A stretch of DNA of 64,000 bases from Pectinatus sottacetonis (GTDB lineage Bacteria > Bacillota > Negativicutes > Selenomonadales > Selenomonadaceae). The stretch covers positions 530,501 through 594,500 of the forward strand of contig NZ_WIQK01000001.1 in assembly GCF_015732155.1 (NCBI RefSeq), read 5' to 3'. Below, piece after piece: positions 35,131 through 44,450 of this stretch (its first letter is position 1; the number at the start of each line of letters is the position of its first letter). The position numbers and the translations under genes are program-made. The notes under the pieces are model-generated. The model saw only the letters and a program-made list of their open reading frames with translations, was not told the origin of the DNA and did no database searches.

Positions 35131-36214
35131 AGTGATATCTCCCCTGCCCATATTTATACCATGCATGGCATGCTCCTTCCACTGAAACCATACATGCTCC
35201 TGCTGGTTTATCCGGTGTACAGATTTTTTTAAATAAAGGACACTGCGGTGGTTTTATTATTCCCCGCAATACATCACCACAACAGCAGGCGGGATTTTCT
35301 TTTGATATTTCCTTATCCCCTTTTATACATTTTAATGCATCATATTCACTATATTCATCCTTAATAGACATACCCGACTGTTCTATTAAACCAAAACCAC
35401 GCCAAGTTGCTGCTGTTTTATCAAATACTTCCATTATAGCTTTCTGGGCAATAATATTTCCATTATATTTAACTACACGTTTATAAGCATTTTCTATCTC
35501 TGCTCGTTTTTCATGAATTTGTTTTGCCAGCATATATACGGCCTGTAATATATCCAGAGCTTCAAAACCAGTAACAACTGCTGATTTTTTATATTTTTCT
35601 GCCACAAAAGAAAATGGACCCTCTCCAGTAATAACACATACATGTCCCGGAAGTAAAAATCCATCCACATTAACTTTATCATCACTAAGTAATGCTTTAA
35701 CTGGTGCATCGGTCCATTTATGTGAGGTCAAAACAAAAAAATTTTTAATATTCTCCTGTCTTGCTGCCTGTATAGTAGCCGCAGTTAATGGTGCTGTAGT
35801 TTCAAAACCTACTCCCAAAAAAATAATATTTCTTGACGGATTATCTCTGGCCATCTGTAAAGCATCAAGTGGCGAATAAATGATTCTTATATCCGCCCCC
35901 CGCGTATTTGCTTCAATCAAACTTGATGTTGTCCCAGGAACTTTTAGCATATCCCCGAAAGTAGCAATAATATTATTTTCCTCTTTGGCATAGGCAATAG
36001 CCATATCCATATAATCATTCGGTGTAACACATACAGGGCATCCCGGACCACTTACCAACTCTACCTTTTCCGGCAGAAGCTGTCTTATGCCTGAACGAAA
36101 TATTGCTACTGTATGGGTTCCGCAAACTTCCATAAATCTTACTGGATGATCAATATATTCATCTATCTTCCGCAAAAAAAATTCTGCCGCTTTTCTACTT
36201 TCTTCAGGCGTCAT
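35120..36214 (-). CDS. hypD: HypD, hydrogenase maturation Fe-S protein
   Basis: The 364-residue protein carries FMEVCGTHTVAIFRSGI (Cys for the Fe(CN)2CO site), LVSGPGCPVCVTPNDYMD, LLPGHVCVITG and the C-terminal [4Fe-4S] Cys set in ENPACCCGDVLRG, PPQCPLFKKICTP and EGACHAWYKY. With HypC it assembles the Fe(CN)2CO group that is handed to the hydrogenase large subunit. It overlaps hypC upstream (36204-36214) and hypE downstream, as in a tightly coupled operon. Confidence 0.97.
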   Translation of the reverse strand: MTPEESRKAAEFFLRKIDEYIDHPVRFMEVCGTHTVAIFRSGIRQLLPEKVELVSGPGCPVCVTPNDYMDMAIAYAKEENNIIATFGDMLKVPGTTSSLIEANTRGADIRIIYSPLDALQMARDNPSRNIIFLGVGFETTAPLTAATIQAARQENIKNFFVLTSHKWTDAPVKALLSDDKVNVDGFLLPGHVCVITGEGPFSFVAEKYKKSAVVTGFEALDILQAVYMLAKQIHEKRAEIENAYKRVVKYNGNIIAQKAIMEVFDKTAATWRGFGLIEQSGMSIKDEYSEYDALKCIKGDKEISKENPACCCGDVLRGIIKPPQCPLFKKICTPDKPAGACMVSVEGACHAWYKYGQGRYHYGR

Positions 36215-36425
36215 CTAAAGATACCTCTTTTAGGAGCTGCGTTGTAATTTCCGCCTCTTGTTTATCTATAAGCTGAATAGCGAACCCTGCATGCATCAGC
36301 ACAAAATCACCCGTTTGTGCATCAGGCAGAAGCATAAGGCTGATCTGCCTCTTTATTCCCTCAACATCTACTGTTGCCATCATGTTGTTTTTTTCTATTA
36401 TTTTTGCCGGAACAGCAAGACACAT
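36204..36425 (-). CDS. hypC: HypC, hydrogenase maturation chaperone
   Basis: The 73-residue protein begins MCLAVPAKI, the required start of HypC in which Cys2, exposed by removal of Met, contacts iron and the large subunit, and continues with VDVEGIKRQISLMLL and GDFVLMHAGFAIQLID. The frame is open nine codons further up (36452), but the family always begins at this Met and GGGAGAAGAG lies before it. It overlaps hypD by 11 bases and follows hypF by 23 bases. Confidence 0.97.
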   Translation of the reverse strand: MCLAVPAKIIEKNNMMATVDVEGIKRQISLMLLPDAQTGDFVLMHAGFAIQLIDKQEAEITTQLLKEVSLDDA

Positions 36426-36448
36426 CTTAATCTCTTCTCCCTTTAATA

Positions 36449-38713
36449 TCAAATGTCATTTATTATATTCGCTGCTACTGCTGCCTGTCCAAATGATAAA
36501 CCGCCATCATTAGCAGGAACTTTCCGATTTATATAAATAATAAACTCTGTTTGCAATAATTCCAATATCAATTCCAATAATACTTTATTCTGACATACAC
36601 CACCTGATAAAACAATTTTATTTATCCCTGTCAGCTCTTTCAAACGTTCTGTCATTTCTTTAATTGCAACAGCCATAGTCACATGAAAATCAGCTGCCTT
36701 TTCTGCAATATTTCTATTATTTTCAACCAGGCACTTAAAAACTGGCAGAAAATCTAATACATACATCCCATTATCATGTTTTATATCATAAGGAAGTATT
36801 TTCCCACTGCTTTTTGCAGCTATTTGTTCTAATTCTACTGCGGCCTGTCCCTCATAATTTATTTTGCCTCTTATTCCAAGAATAGCCGCCGCTATATCAA
36901 ATAAGCGTCCTGCACTAGAAGATAATGGTGAATTAAAATTCTTTCTGGCTATTTGTACTGCCAACTGCCAATTAGCCGGTGTAACACCCCATAAGCCGCA
37001 TTTTTGCTTCTGGGCATTTTTACCATACAAGGTATCCATAACATATACCGCCGGCCGCCATGGTTCTTTTATTGCCATACTGCCGCCAGGCAATGGGATA
37101 TAGGAAAAATGGCCGGCCCGTTTATATTCCTTGCAGTCACATATGAAAAATTCACCACCCCATAAGCAGCCGTCATCACCATAGCCTGTTCCATCCAGTG
37201 CTATTCCTATTACCTTAGTAGTTATATTATTTTCTGCCAAAACTGAAGCAATGTGGGCATGATGATGCTGTACTTTAACAAGCGGTAAATTCAGCGATTC
37301 AGCATATTTAGTAGAAAAATATTCCGGATGCATGTCGCAGGCAACAATCTGCGGTTTTATGGCAAAAATTTTTTCATAATGGATAATAGCCTCTTTATAA
37401 GCATCATTAGCTGCTTTATTTTCTAAATCACCTATATGATGACTTAAAAATGCTTTGTCATTTTTAAACAGACAAAAAGTGTTTTTTAACTGGCTTCCTA
37501 CTGCCAATATTTCTTTGCTGCTGTTTGAAATTTTTATGGGAGATGGTGCAAATCCCCTGCTGCGCCTTATATAAAAAACAGCCTTTTCCATGACGCGTAT
37601 AACAGAATCGTCAATACGCATATTTATATCACGGTCATGTATTAAAAAATAATCTGCCAAACTACATAATCTTTTCTGCGCATCAGCATTTAAATAAGCT
37701 ATTGGTTCTTCACTTATATTAGCACTAGTCATTACAAATATATCATCAGATTGCAATAGCAGGCAGTGAATAGGTGCATATGGTTGCATAACACCAAGAA
37801 ATTGAGTACCTGGGGCTATCACTTCAGGCAAATTATATTTCTTTTTTTTCTTCAATAATACTATGGGTGCTGCCGGGCTAAGCAATAAATTTTTTTCCAG
37901 TCTGCTTATTTCACATATTTTCTCCGCTGCCTGTATACTCCCAGCCATTACGGCCAGTGCCTTGTCAAAACGTTTTTTCCTGTGCCGCAGTATATCAACC
38001 GCATTTTTATTACAGGCATCACAGACGAGATGATAGCCACCAATTCCTTTTAGTGCAATAATCTGGCCCTGTTTTATAAGCTGGTGTGCCTGCCGAAGCA
38101 TTGTTTCGTTATCAGCAGTAATCAATCGTCCCGTATTATCCTGCAACTCATAACGTGGTCCGCATTTACCACAGGCATTGGGCTGAGCATGAAAACGTCT
38201 GTCAGATGGATCATCATATTCTTTCTGACATTGCTCGCACATAACAAATTTTTTCATTGTCGTATTTTCACGATCATACGGAATATCTTTTACTATCGAG
38301 AACCGCGGACCACAATTAGTACAATTAGTAAAAGGATAATGGTATCTTCTGTTGTTTTTATTTCTTATTTCCTGCTGACAATCTGGGCATATTGCCAAAT
38401 CCGGTGAAATATAAGTTTCATGTTTTTTAGTTGCCGGACTTTTTTTTATAACAAATTCTTCATTGTCTTTTTCTAATTGTGTTTCTCTAATAATAAGCTC
38501 ATTTATTACTGCCGCTGGTGGCAATTCATTTTTAAGGACAGCCACAAATTGTTCCAATTTGGCGTTTTCTCCCTGTGCTTCAATGAATACTCCCTCGCCA
38601 TCGTTAAAAACGAATCCATGTATACCATATTTATAAGCCAGTCGATAAATAAAAGGACGAAAACCTACGCCTTGTACTATTCCCTTGACACGTATCGCTA
38701 ATCTTTTTATCAT
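36449..38713 (-). CDS. hypF: HypF, carbamoyltransferase for hydrogenase maturation
   Basis: The 754-residue protein has four parts: an acylphosphatase domain (VKGIVQGVGFRPFIYRLA), two zinc-finger sets (CPDCQQEIRN, FTNCTNCGPRFS; CEQCQKEYDD, NACGKCGPRYE), a YrdC-like domain (about 200-390; SANISEEPIAYL) and a Kae1-like domain (VQHHHAHIASVLAEN, GIALDGTGYGDDG, LSGGVCQN). It makes carbamoyl-adenylate from carbamoyl phosphate and transfers the carbamoyl group to HypE. Its partner HypE is broken in this genome copy. It lies 12 bases after the maturation protease gene. Confidence 0.97.
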   Translation of the reverse strand: MIKRLAIRVKGIVQGVGFRPFIYRLAYKYGIHGFVFNDGEGVFIEAQGENAKLEQFVAVLKNELPPAAVINELIIRETQLEKDNEEFVIKKSPATKKHETYISPDLAICPDCQQEIRNKNNRRYHYPFTNCTNCGPRFSIVKDIPYDRENTTMKKFVMCEQCQKEYDDPSDRRFHAQPNACGKCGPRYELQDNTGRLITADNETMLRQAHQLIKQGQIIALKGIGGYHLVCDACNKNAVDILRHRKKRFDKALAVMAGSIQAAEKICEISRLEKNLLLSPAAPIVLLKKKKKYNLPEVIAPGTQFLGVMQPYAPIHCLLLQSDDIFVMTSANISEEPIAYLNADAQKRLCSLADYFLIHDRDINMRIDDSVIRVMEKAVFYIRRSRGFAPSPIKISNSSKEILAVGSQLKNTFCLFKNDKAFLSHHIGDLENKAANDAYKEAIIHYEKIFAIKPQIVACDMHPEYFSTKYAESLNLPLVKVQHHHAHIASVLAENNITTKVIGIALDGTGYGDDGCLWGGEFFICDCKEYKRAGHFSYIPLPGGSMAIKEPWRPAVYVMDTLYGKNAQKQKCGLWGVTPANWQLAVQIARKNFNSPLSSSAGRLFDIAAAILGIRGKINYEGQAAVELEQIAAKSSGKILPYDIKHDNGMYVLDFLPVFKCLVENNRNIAEKAADFHVTMAVAIKEMTERLKELTGINKIVLSGGVCQNKVLLELILELLQTEFIIYINRKVPANDGGLSFGQAAVAANIINDI

Positions 38714-38725
38714 AATTATTTTCCG

Positions 38726-39214
38726 TTATATGATTGGCTGTACATGCCATTTTTTTAACTGGATAATTATTTTCTCCACCGTTTCATCAATTTTAGCTTC
38801 TATATTTTTCGTCATACTTACACCTAAATCAACTACTGCTGGTTTTACTCCCATGATAATTGTTTCTTTTATTGGTTTATTAGTTATTGATAATGCAGCC
38901 AGTAAATCATTCAAACCTAAATCATGTACTGAAATCTTATGGGAAAAATATGCATTAACTTCTTCTCCTGCAAAAGAAAAAAAATCACCGGCCTTACCAT
39001 CAGCACTTATTGCATCAACTATAAGCAGTCTGGTAGTTCCCTCTAAATATGGCAGAAGCCCCATCCCTAATGTTCCTCCGTCAAGGAATTTTATATTATC
39101 AGGCCACTTCATTTCCTGCATTTTTTCTATTACATGCACTCCGAAACCATCGTCCTGCATGATCGTATTTCCTACACCTAGTACTGTTATATCATCCATT
39201 ATTGTTACATCCAT
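38726..39214 (-). CDS. hyaD: HyaD/HybD-type hydrogenase maturation protease
   Basis: The 162-residue protein shows ITVLGVGNTIMQDDGFGVHVIE (nickel-sensing Glu/Asp region), LDGGTLGMGLLPYLEG, LLIVDAISADG and KISVHDLGLNDLL with the third metal ligand His. It clips the C-terminal peptide of the large subunit after the DPCLACAAH motif once nickel is loaded. Two starts are possible, ATG 39214 and ATG 39199; both overlap the end of hypB and neither has a strong ribosome site, so translation is probably coupled to hypB. Confidence 0.94.
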   Translation of the reverse strand: MDVTIMDDITVLGVGNTIMQDDGFGVHVIEKMQEMKWPDNIKFLDGGTLGMGLLPYLEGTTRLLIVDAISADGKAGDFFSFAGEEVNAYFSHKISVHDLGLNDLLAALSITNKPIKETIIMGVKPAVVDLGVSMTKNIEAKIDETVEKIIIQLKKWHVQPII

Positions 39215-39866
39215 TTTTCTTTGAATTTATTCTTTCCTTAATCCAGCTGCACCATTCATTTATACCCCTGCCAGTCTGACAAGATGTTTCTAATATTGTT
39301 ACTCCGGGATTTAAACAATTAATATCATGCCGCGCTGAAACCATATCAAAGTTAGTGAACTTTAATATATCAACTTTATTTAATACCGCCACAGCTGCTT
39401 CTTTAAATATAAGTGGATATTTAAGCGGTTTATCATCACCTTCAGTAATACTCAATACTACTGCCTTTGTATCTTCTCCGATATTAAACTCTGCCGGGCA
39501 GACTAAGTTCCCCACATTTTCAATTATAACAAGATCTAACTCGGATAAATCTAATTGTGGCAGCACTTTTGCTACCATCATGGCATCAAGATGGCAACCG
39601 CCGCTCGTGTTTATCTGAATAACTGGCACATTATATTTGGCTATGCGGTCAGCATCCTTATTAGTAAATAAATCTCCCTCAATAACTGCCATTTTTACTT
39701 GATCACTTAAAACATCAATAGTTTTTTCTAATAATGAAGTTTTACCTGCTCCAGGAGAACCAATTAAATTCAGCGCAAATATTTTATTTTTAGCAAAAAT
39801 TTTCTTATTTTCCGCAGCTTTTTTGTCATTGCTGCTTAAAATATTTTCCATTACAGGTACTTCCAT
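39192..39866 (-). CDS. hypB: HypB, GTPase for nickel insertion
   Basis: The 224-residue SIMIBI GTPase has the P-loop GSPGAGKTSLLE, VIEGDLFTNKDADR, QINTSGGCHLDAMM (metal-binding Cys-His), ENVGNLVCPAEFNIGE and NKVDIL. It works with HypA to deliver nickel to the large subunit. It has neither the His-rich stretch nor the N-terminal CxxCGC site found in some HypB proteins, so it should not store nickel. The start overlaps the hypA stop (TGATG). The end overlaps the maturation protease start. Confidence 0.96.
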   Translation of the reverse strand: MEVPVMENILSSNDKKAAENKKIFAKNKIFALNLIGSPGAGKTSLLEKTIDVLSDQVKMAVIEGDLFTNKDADRIAKYNVPVIQINTSGGCHLDAMMVAKVLPQLDLSELDLVIIENVGNLVCPAEFNIGEDTKAVVLSITEGDDKPLKYPLIFKEAAVAVLNKVDILKFTNFDMVSARHDINCLNPGVTILETSCQTGRGINEWCSWIKERINSKKNGCNNNG

Positions 39867-40207
39867 CAGTCTACCTCCAAATATTCAACACGTAATTCCC
39901 GCCCTGAAATAATATCGACTTTAGCTGAACCGCATTCAGGACAGAAAAAATTATAATTTTCAATATGTCCCTGCCAACCACAGTTGTTACAATGACCTAC
40001 AAGTGGAACTTTCTTCAATTTTATTTCAGCATCTTCAGCAATAGTCCCTTTTGCTAATGCCGAAAAACAAAATTCCAATGACTCAAAAACTACTCCGGCC
40101 ATTTCTCCTATGAGCAGTGATATAGTACAGACCTTTTTCGCATTACTCCTATGGGCATAATCTTCTACTATTTCCATGACGCCCTGTGCCATTGCCATTT
40201 CATGCAT
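39866..40207 (-). CDS. hypA: HypA, nickel metallochaperone
   Basis: The 113-residue protein begins MHEMAMAQGVMEIV, in which His2 binds nickel, and has the zinc loop CNNCGWQGH... and CPECGSAKV. I start at this Met (40207) rather than at the open frame's first ATG (40243), because the nickel site requires MHE at the very N-terminus. It brings nickel with HypB. It is separated from hyaC by a 250-bp gap that contains inverted-repeat element B, so the maturation genes may depend partly on read-through. Confidence 0.96.
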   Translation of the reverse strand: MHEMAMAQGVMEIVEDYAHRSNAKKVCTISLLIGEMAGVVFESLEFCFSALAKGTIAEDAEIKLKKVPLVGHCNNCGWQGHIENYNFFCPECGSAKVDIISGRELRVEYLEVD

Positions 40208-40230
40208 TTTTTCTCCTATTATTTCTAAAC

Positions 40231-40360
40231 AAAAAGCTGTCACACATGAGCATTTTTACTCATAAAACAAACACATCTTTCCTTCAAAAACTGGGAAACC
40301 GCATAGCGGTGATAGATTGCATCTTTATGAGGTTAATGTCATTCATGTGACAGCCCCTTT
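40231..40360. repeat. Intergenic inverted-repeat element, copy B (130 bp)
   Basis: Ends: AAAAAGCTGTCACACATGA (from 40231) against the complement of TTCATGTGACAGCCCCTTT (to 40360). The right arm read inward gives GAATGACATTAACCTCATAA, nearly the same as the left arm of copy A. It lies between hyaC and hypA within the hydrogenase operon, without coding potential. Confidence 0.62.
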
Positions 40361-40457
40361 TATTTCACATAGCTGTGCTGACAGATTTCCCTGCAAAACA
40401 TAAAATCATGTCCTGCCTGATAATAACTTTCACACTTACAATAATCTTCTTTATGGT

Positions 40458-41219
40458 TCAACCTTTTATTATCCGCCCGCTTTTATCCCTGATATCATTA
40501 ATATCATCTGGCAAATGTGCTAAAACTTTTGTTCCCGAAATCATGCTTGATATTTCTCCTTCACGTTCCATAAAGTCAGCCCGGACAACCATATATACGT
40601 GGATAGCAGCAAATAGGAAAATCCCCCATGCAACAACATGATGGACAACATGTAAGGCCATTTCTCCATAAGGGATTGTCAACCAACCAAAAATAGTTGC
40701 CCCTACTCCTGTAGGATTAACTTGAAAATACATAGCAAAACCTGTAAGCATTTCCACAAATATCAAGCCATATATTGCCAGATAAGACATACGTGCCATT
40801 GGATTACGCAAAAACTGCTTATGTGAATATTTCAGCAAACAATAATGCAGCATTACTTCAACTAAATCATCCCAAAATTTCATTTTGAAAAAATTTGGTA
40901 AAAGTCTATCTCCTTTATTTATTATATAACCATATATTCTGAATAAAAATGCTGCTGTCAAAATAAAACCTGCGAGGAAGTGGAGATTTCTTATCCAATC
41001 GACTGACAAATGCCATTCATTGAGCGCAACATACTGTCCCTCCCCCATTGACATAGGTGTCATAATAACTATTCCTGTTGCAAATAAAATAACTATACAA
41101 ACAACCATTGTCCAATGAAAAATCCGTAAAAATGGACTGAAGATATAATACCGCGACAAATGCACCTGCTTGCCTTCGGGGATATATGTTTCCAAAAAAT
41201 CTCTTTCCTTAACTGTCAT
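40458..41219 (-). CDS. hyaC: Cytochrome b subunit of NiFe hydrogenase (HyaC type)
   Basis: The 253-residue protein has four membrane segments with haem-binding His: PFLRIFHWTMVVCIVILFATG, LHFLAGFILTAAFLFRIYGY (in part), a third around YLAIYGLIFVEMLTGFAMYF and LHVVHHVVAWGIFLFAAIHVY. It anchors the hydrogenase dimer and passes electrons to the quinone pool. It overlaps the end of hyaB by four bases. The C-terminal tail (KVLAHLPDDINDI) is typical of Hya/Hup cytochromes. Confidence 0.95.
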   Translation of the reverse strand: MTVKERDFLETYIPEGKQVHLSRYYIFSPFLRIFHWTMVVCIVILFATGIVIMTPMSMGEGQYVALNEWHLSVDWIRNLHFLAGFILTAAFLFRIYGYIINKGDRLLPNFFKMKFWDDLVEVMLHYCLLKYSHKQFLRNPMARMSYLAIYGLIFVEMLTGFAMYFQVNPTGVGATIFGWLTIPYGEMALHVVHHVVAWGIFLFAAIHVYMVVRADFMEREGEISSMISGTKVLAHLPDDINDIRDKSGRIIKG

Positions 41220-43114
41220 GCTTTACCACTCCCTCCTATATATGGATCAGTATCAACCATGCTAAGCGTTTTCTTCTTACTGTCATACACATGTGCTGCA
41301 CAAGCCAGACATGGATCAAAAGATCTTATTGCCCTGACAATTTCAAGCGGTTTATCAGGAATCTGCAGTTGCGTATCAATCATTGACATTTCATAAGCAC
41401 CGTTTCCAGCCTTATCATCACGTGGACATGCATTCCATGTTGTAGGGACAACAGCCTGATAATTTTTTACCTTTTTATTTTTAATGACAATCCAATGTGA
41501 CAAAGCGCCGCGTGGTGCTTCAAAAAGCCCTACACCTTTAAATTCTCCATCAGTCCATGACGAGGGATCCCATTTCAGGGTATTGGCAATATTAGTATCC
41601 CCTGTACCAATATTTTTTACTAATTTATCAAAGAAATATTTCTCCATTATAGCTGCCAGCTGTGCATCAAGAGCACGTGCCATAGTACGACCGGCAGTAG
41701 ACGGAAGCCATTTTTCCGGCGACAAATTTAAAACATTTGACACTTTAGCAATTTGGTCCATCATGATCTGCTCAGCCCATGTCGGTTTTATAATACCTTT
41801 TTTTATCTTAGTATAAACTATTATATATCTTGCCAGTGGACCTACTTCACAAACTTTTCCCCGCCATTTGGGTGTTTTAATCCATGAATACTTTTTATCT
41901 TTATCAAGCTCATCCCATTTTTCCTTACTACCATTTTTATCACCTGTATAATCAGGATTTGTTTTTCCCTTCCATGGATGAAGAGCTTCATTATCTTTAT
42001 ACCATGCATGCTTTGCACTTTCAGTTATAACTACACTATCCTCAAGATCTTTACCTGTTAATGGAATATACGCAGCATTGTCTATTCCCTGTGCAAAATT
42101 TTCTACAACTCCATCACAGCGGACTAATGCTGCCGATGCAAAATCCCGATGCGACACAAATGGTTCATCTGGATATGAACCAAACCCCAATACACGTACT
42201 TTTGATAATCCACCTCCATCTAAGGCACTGCCATGCTGAGCATGAATATGTGCTATAGCCATTACATCAGGCACATAAAACTGATTAGTCATATTAATAG
42301 TCGAATCTATTGCTTTTTCTACTCTGGCCAGACGCTGACTATTAATAGGCGCATTCATTTCATTCATGGAGATAGCACATGACATTCCACCAACTACATA
42401 ATGAGGATGTGGATTTTTTCCGCCAAATACGACATGAGGTGTAACTATTTCGCGTTGTTTGTCAAGCATTTCCAGGTAATGTGCAATTCCCATTAAATGT
42501 ACTTCTGGCGGTAATATTTTATATGCAGGATGATCCCACCAGTTAGCCGCAAATATTCCCAGCTGATTAGTATCCACCAATTCTTTTATTTTACTTTGAA
42601 TATTTTTATAATAAGCTGCTGTCCCCTTGGGAGATACCTTGGGATAGGCACTAAAATCAAAACCATCCGGCCCTTTTACCGGTATTGTATAATTATCCAG
42701 AACAGCATTTTGCAACGAAGCCGTAGCAACAGGATTAGCTTTTAATGCTTCAATAGGACTAACCCAGTCAAGTGCATGCAGATGATAAAAATGAACTATA
42801 TGATCATGTACTAATATTGCTCCCGCCATAATATTTCTTACATAGTGTGCATTTTTAGGAATTTTTATTCCCAGGGCATCTTCAACCGCACGTACTGCTA
42901 CTAATGCATGAGCACTCGTACATACACCGCATATTCTTTGGACAAAAGCCCATGCATCACGGGGATCACGATTTTTTACTACAGTTTCAATACCCCGCCA
43001 TGCCGTACCGCTTGACAAAGCATCTTTTACCTTCCCTGTTCCTTCATCAACCTCAACTTCTAAACGCAAATGACCTTCTATTCGAGTAACAGGATCAACT
43101 ATAACTCTTTTCAT
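41216..43114 (-). CDS. hyaB: NiFe hydrogenase large subunit (group 1, membrane-bound)
   Basis: The 632-residue catalytic subunit opens VDPVTRIEGHLRLEVEVDEG and carries both Cys pairs for the NiFe site: RICGVCTSAHA near the N-terminus and SFDPCLACAAHVYD at the C-terminus. The chain extends 24 residues past the cleavage His, so it is made as a precursor for the HyaD-type protease. It lies eight bases after hyaA. Without HypE-derived cyanide ligands the precursor would stay immature, and the protease would not cut it. Confidence 0.97.
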   Translation of the reverse strand: MKRVIVDPVTRIEGHLRLEVEVDEGTGKVKDALSSGTAWRGIETVVKNRDPRDAWAFVQRICGVCTSAHALVAVRAVEDALGIKIPKNAHYVRNIMAGAILVHDHIVHFYHLHALDWVSPIEALKANPVATASLQNAVLDNYTIPVKGPDGFDFSAYPKVSPKGTAAYYKNIQSKIKELVDTNQLGIFAANWWDHPAYKILPPEVHLMGIAHYLEMLDKQREIVTPHVVFGGKNPHPHYVVGGMSCAISMNEMNAPINSQRLARVEKAIDSTINMTNQFYVPDVMAIAHIHAQHGSALDGGGLSKVRVLGFGSYPDEPFVSHRDFASAALVRCDGVVENFAQGIDNAAYIPLTGKDLEDSVVITESAKHAWYKDNEALHPWKGKTNPDYTGDKNGSKEKWDELDKDKKYSWIKTPKWRGKVCEVGPLARYIIVYTKIKKGIIKPTWAEQIMMDQIAKVSNVLNLSPEKWLPSTAGRTMARALDAQLAAIMEKYFFDKLVKNIGTGDTNIANTLKWDPSSWTDGEFKGVGLFEAPRGALSHWIVIKNKKVKNYQAVVPTTWNACPRDDKAGNGAYEMSMIDTQLQIPDKPLEIVRAIRSFDPCLACAAHVYDSKKKTLSMVDTDPYIGGSGKA

Positions 43115-43122
43115 TTATAAAA

Positions 43123-44247
43123 TCAGTCCTTTCCTCTATTTTCCCGTTCTTTTTCTTCTTCTTTTCTCTTTATTTCTTCTAATTCTTTGTGATCACGTTT
43201 TTTCTTTTGGACAGCTGATGTAGCCAAATGAGCTGTTATTCCTATGGCTAAACCACCAGTAACCGCTGCCCCTATTTTATCTATATTTCCCAACCCGAGT
43301 CCTGCTACTTCAGGAAGTCTTTGATAAAAAGGATCATTATCCCAAAAATCCTTGCTGGTACAACCAATACAGCCATGACCTGATTGAATAGGATACGATA
43401 ATCCATTCCACCACCTCATATTACCACATGATGCATATGTTTCTGGGCCTCTACAGCCAAGTTTATATAAGCACCAGCCGGCTTTTGCTCCTGCATCATT
43501 AAAATCATTAGCAAACATTCCTGCATCAAAAAATGGTCTACGGTAACAAGTGTCATGTATACGATTACCAAAAAATTGTTTTGGACAATTTCTATTATCA
43601 AGCGGCGGTAAATTGCCAAACATTGCATAATGGGCAATAACCCCCGTCATAACTTCTGGAATAGGAGGACAACCTGGAACATTTATAACTGGTTTGTTTT
43701 TTATAATTTCATTGACAGATACAGCTTGTGTCGGATTAGGACGAGCTGCCTGGATTCCACCCCATGTGGCACATGTACCATAAGCAATTATTGCAGCTGC
43801 CCCTTCAGCTGCTTCTTTAAGCTGATCGACAAACGGTTTTCCACCAACCATACAAAAGCCACCTTTGGGATCAGGCGGAGCAGCCCCTTCTACAGCTAAA
43901 ATATATTTTCCTTTATAATTCTTCATTACTTCCTGAAGATGATGCTCAAATGGTTCTCCTGAGGCCGCCCCCAACGTATCATCATATTCCAGGGCAATCA
44001 TATTAAGTATTACATCAGACGCCATTGGTGCCGTAGAACGCAAAAAAGATTCACTGCATCCCGTACATTCATGTCCGTGCAGCCATATAACCACTGGTAG
44101 TCTTTTTTCTGCTGCTTCAACTACCTTAGGCAACATCGCCGGTGCCAATCCCAGCAGTGCCGTCATTGCCGTACATGTTTTAATAAAACTGCGGCGACTG
44201 ATGCCTTTTTTTTGGTACATGTCCCAGATAGAATTATATTTTTCCAT
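43123..44247 (-). CDS. hyaA: NiFe hydrogenase small subunit with Tat signal
   Basis: The 374-residue subunit starts at ATG 44247 behind AGGAGG and has a twin-arginine signal (ISRRSFIKTCTAMTALLGLAPAML), cut near VEAAEK. Iron-sulfur ligands appear as WLHGHECTGCSESF, GTCATWGGIQA, GCPPIPEV and CRGPETYASCGNMRWW. A C-terminal anchor helix (AAVTGGLAIGITAHLA) is followed by a charged tail. The proximal-cluster motif is CTGC, with Gly where oxygen-tolerant enzymes have an extra Cys, so this is a standard, oxygen-sensitive cluster. The mature dimer faces outside the inner membrane and is held by HyaC. Confidence 0.97.
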   Translation of the reverse strand: MEKYNSIWDMYQKKGISRRSFIKTCTAMTALLGLAPAMLPKVVEAAEKRLPVVIWLHGHECTGCSESFLRSTAPMASDVILNMIALEYDDTLGAASGEPFEHHLQEVMKNYKGKYILAVEGAAPPDPKGGFCMVGGKPFVDQLKEAAEGAAAIIAYGTCATWGGIQAARPNPTQAVSVNEIIKNKPVINVPGCPPIPEVMTGVIAHYAMFGNLPPLDNRNCPKQFFGNRIHDTCYRRPFFDAGMFANDFNDAGAKAGWCLYKLGCRGPETYASCGNMRWWNGLSYPIQSGHGCIGCTSKDFWDNDPFYQRLPEVAGLGLGNIDKIGAAVTGGLAIGITAHLATSAVQKKKRDHKELEEIKRKEEEKERENRGKD

Positions 44248-44305
44248 ATTAGACCTCCTAAACATACTATTAATATAATATAATAATATTGCTTTATATG
44301 CGTTT

Positions 44306-44335
44306 ATTATAAGCCCTATTTATTTTGTTAGTCAA
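44306..44335 (-). promoter_or_regulatory. Probable promoter of the hya-hyp operon
   Basis: On the minus strand TTGACT (44335-44330) is followed after 18 bases by TATAAT (44311-44306), about 60 bases ahead of the hyaA start and 115 bases inside of the ISAs1 copy at 44451. The insertion sequence therefore lies just upstream of the promoter, where any distal activator site would be displaced. The next 100 bases are AT-rich and show nothing else. Confidence 0.62.
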
Positions 44336-44450
44336 GGAAAAGCCTATTTACCTATAATTGTATTATGTTTAATATTCTATGCTTCCAATGATTTAATACT
44401 GCAAAAATAAACCTAATTATAAAAAAAGCAATACCCCTTATATCTATATA

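Noticed and set aside
41484-41816. Plus-strand frames within hyaB and other hydrogenase genes
   Set aside because: They are mirror frames of strongly supported minus-strand genes and show no family features.
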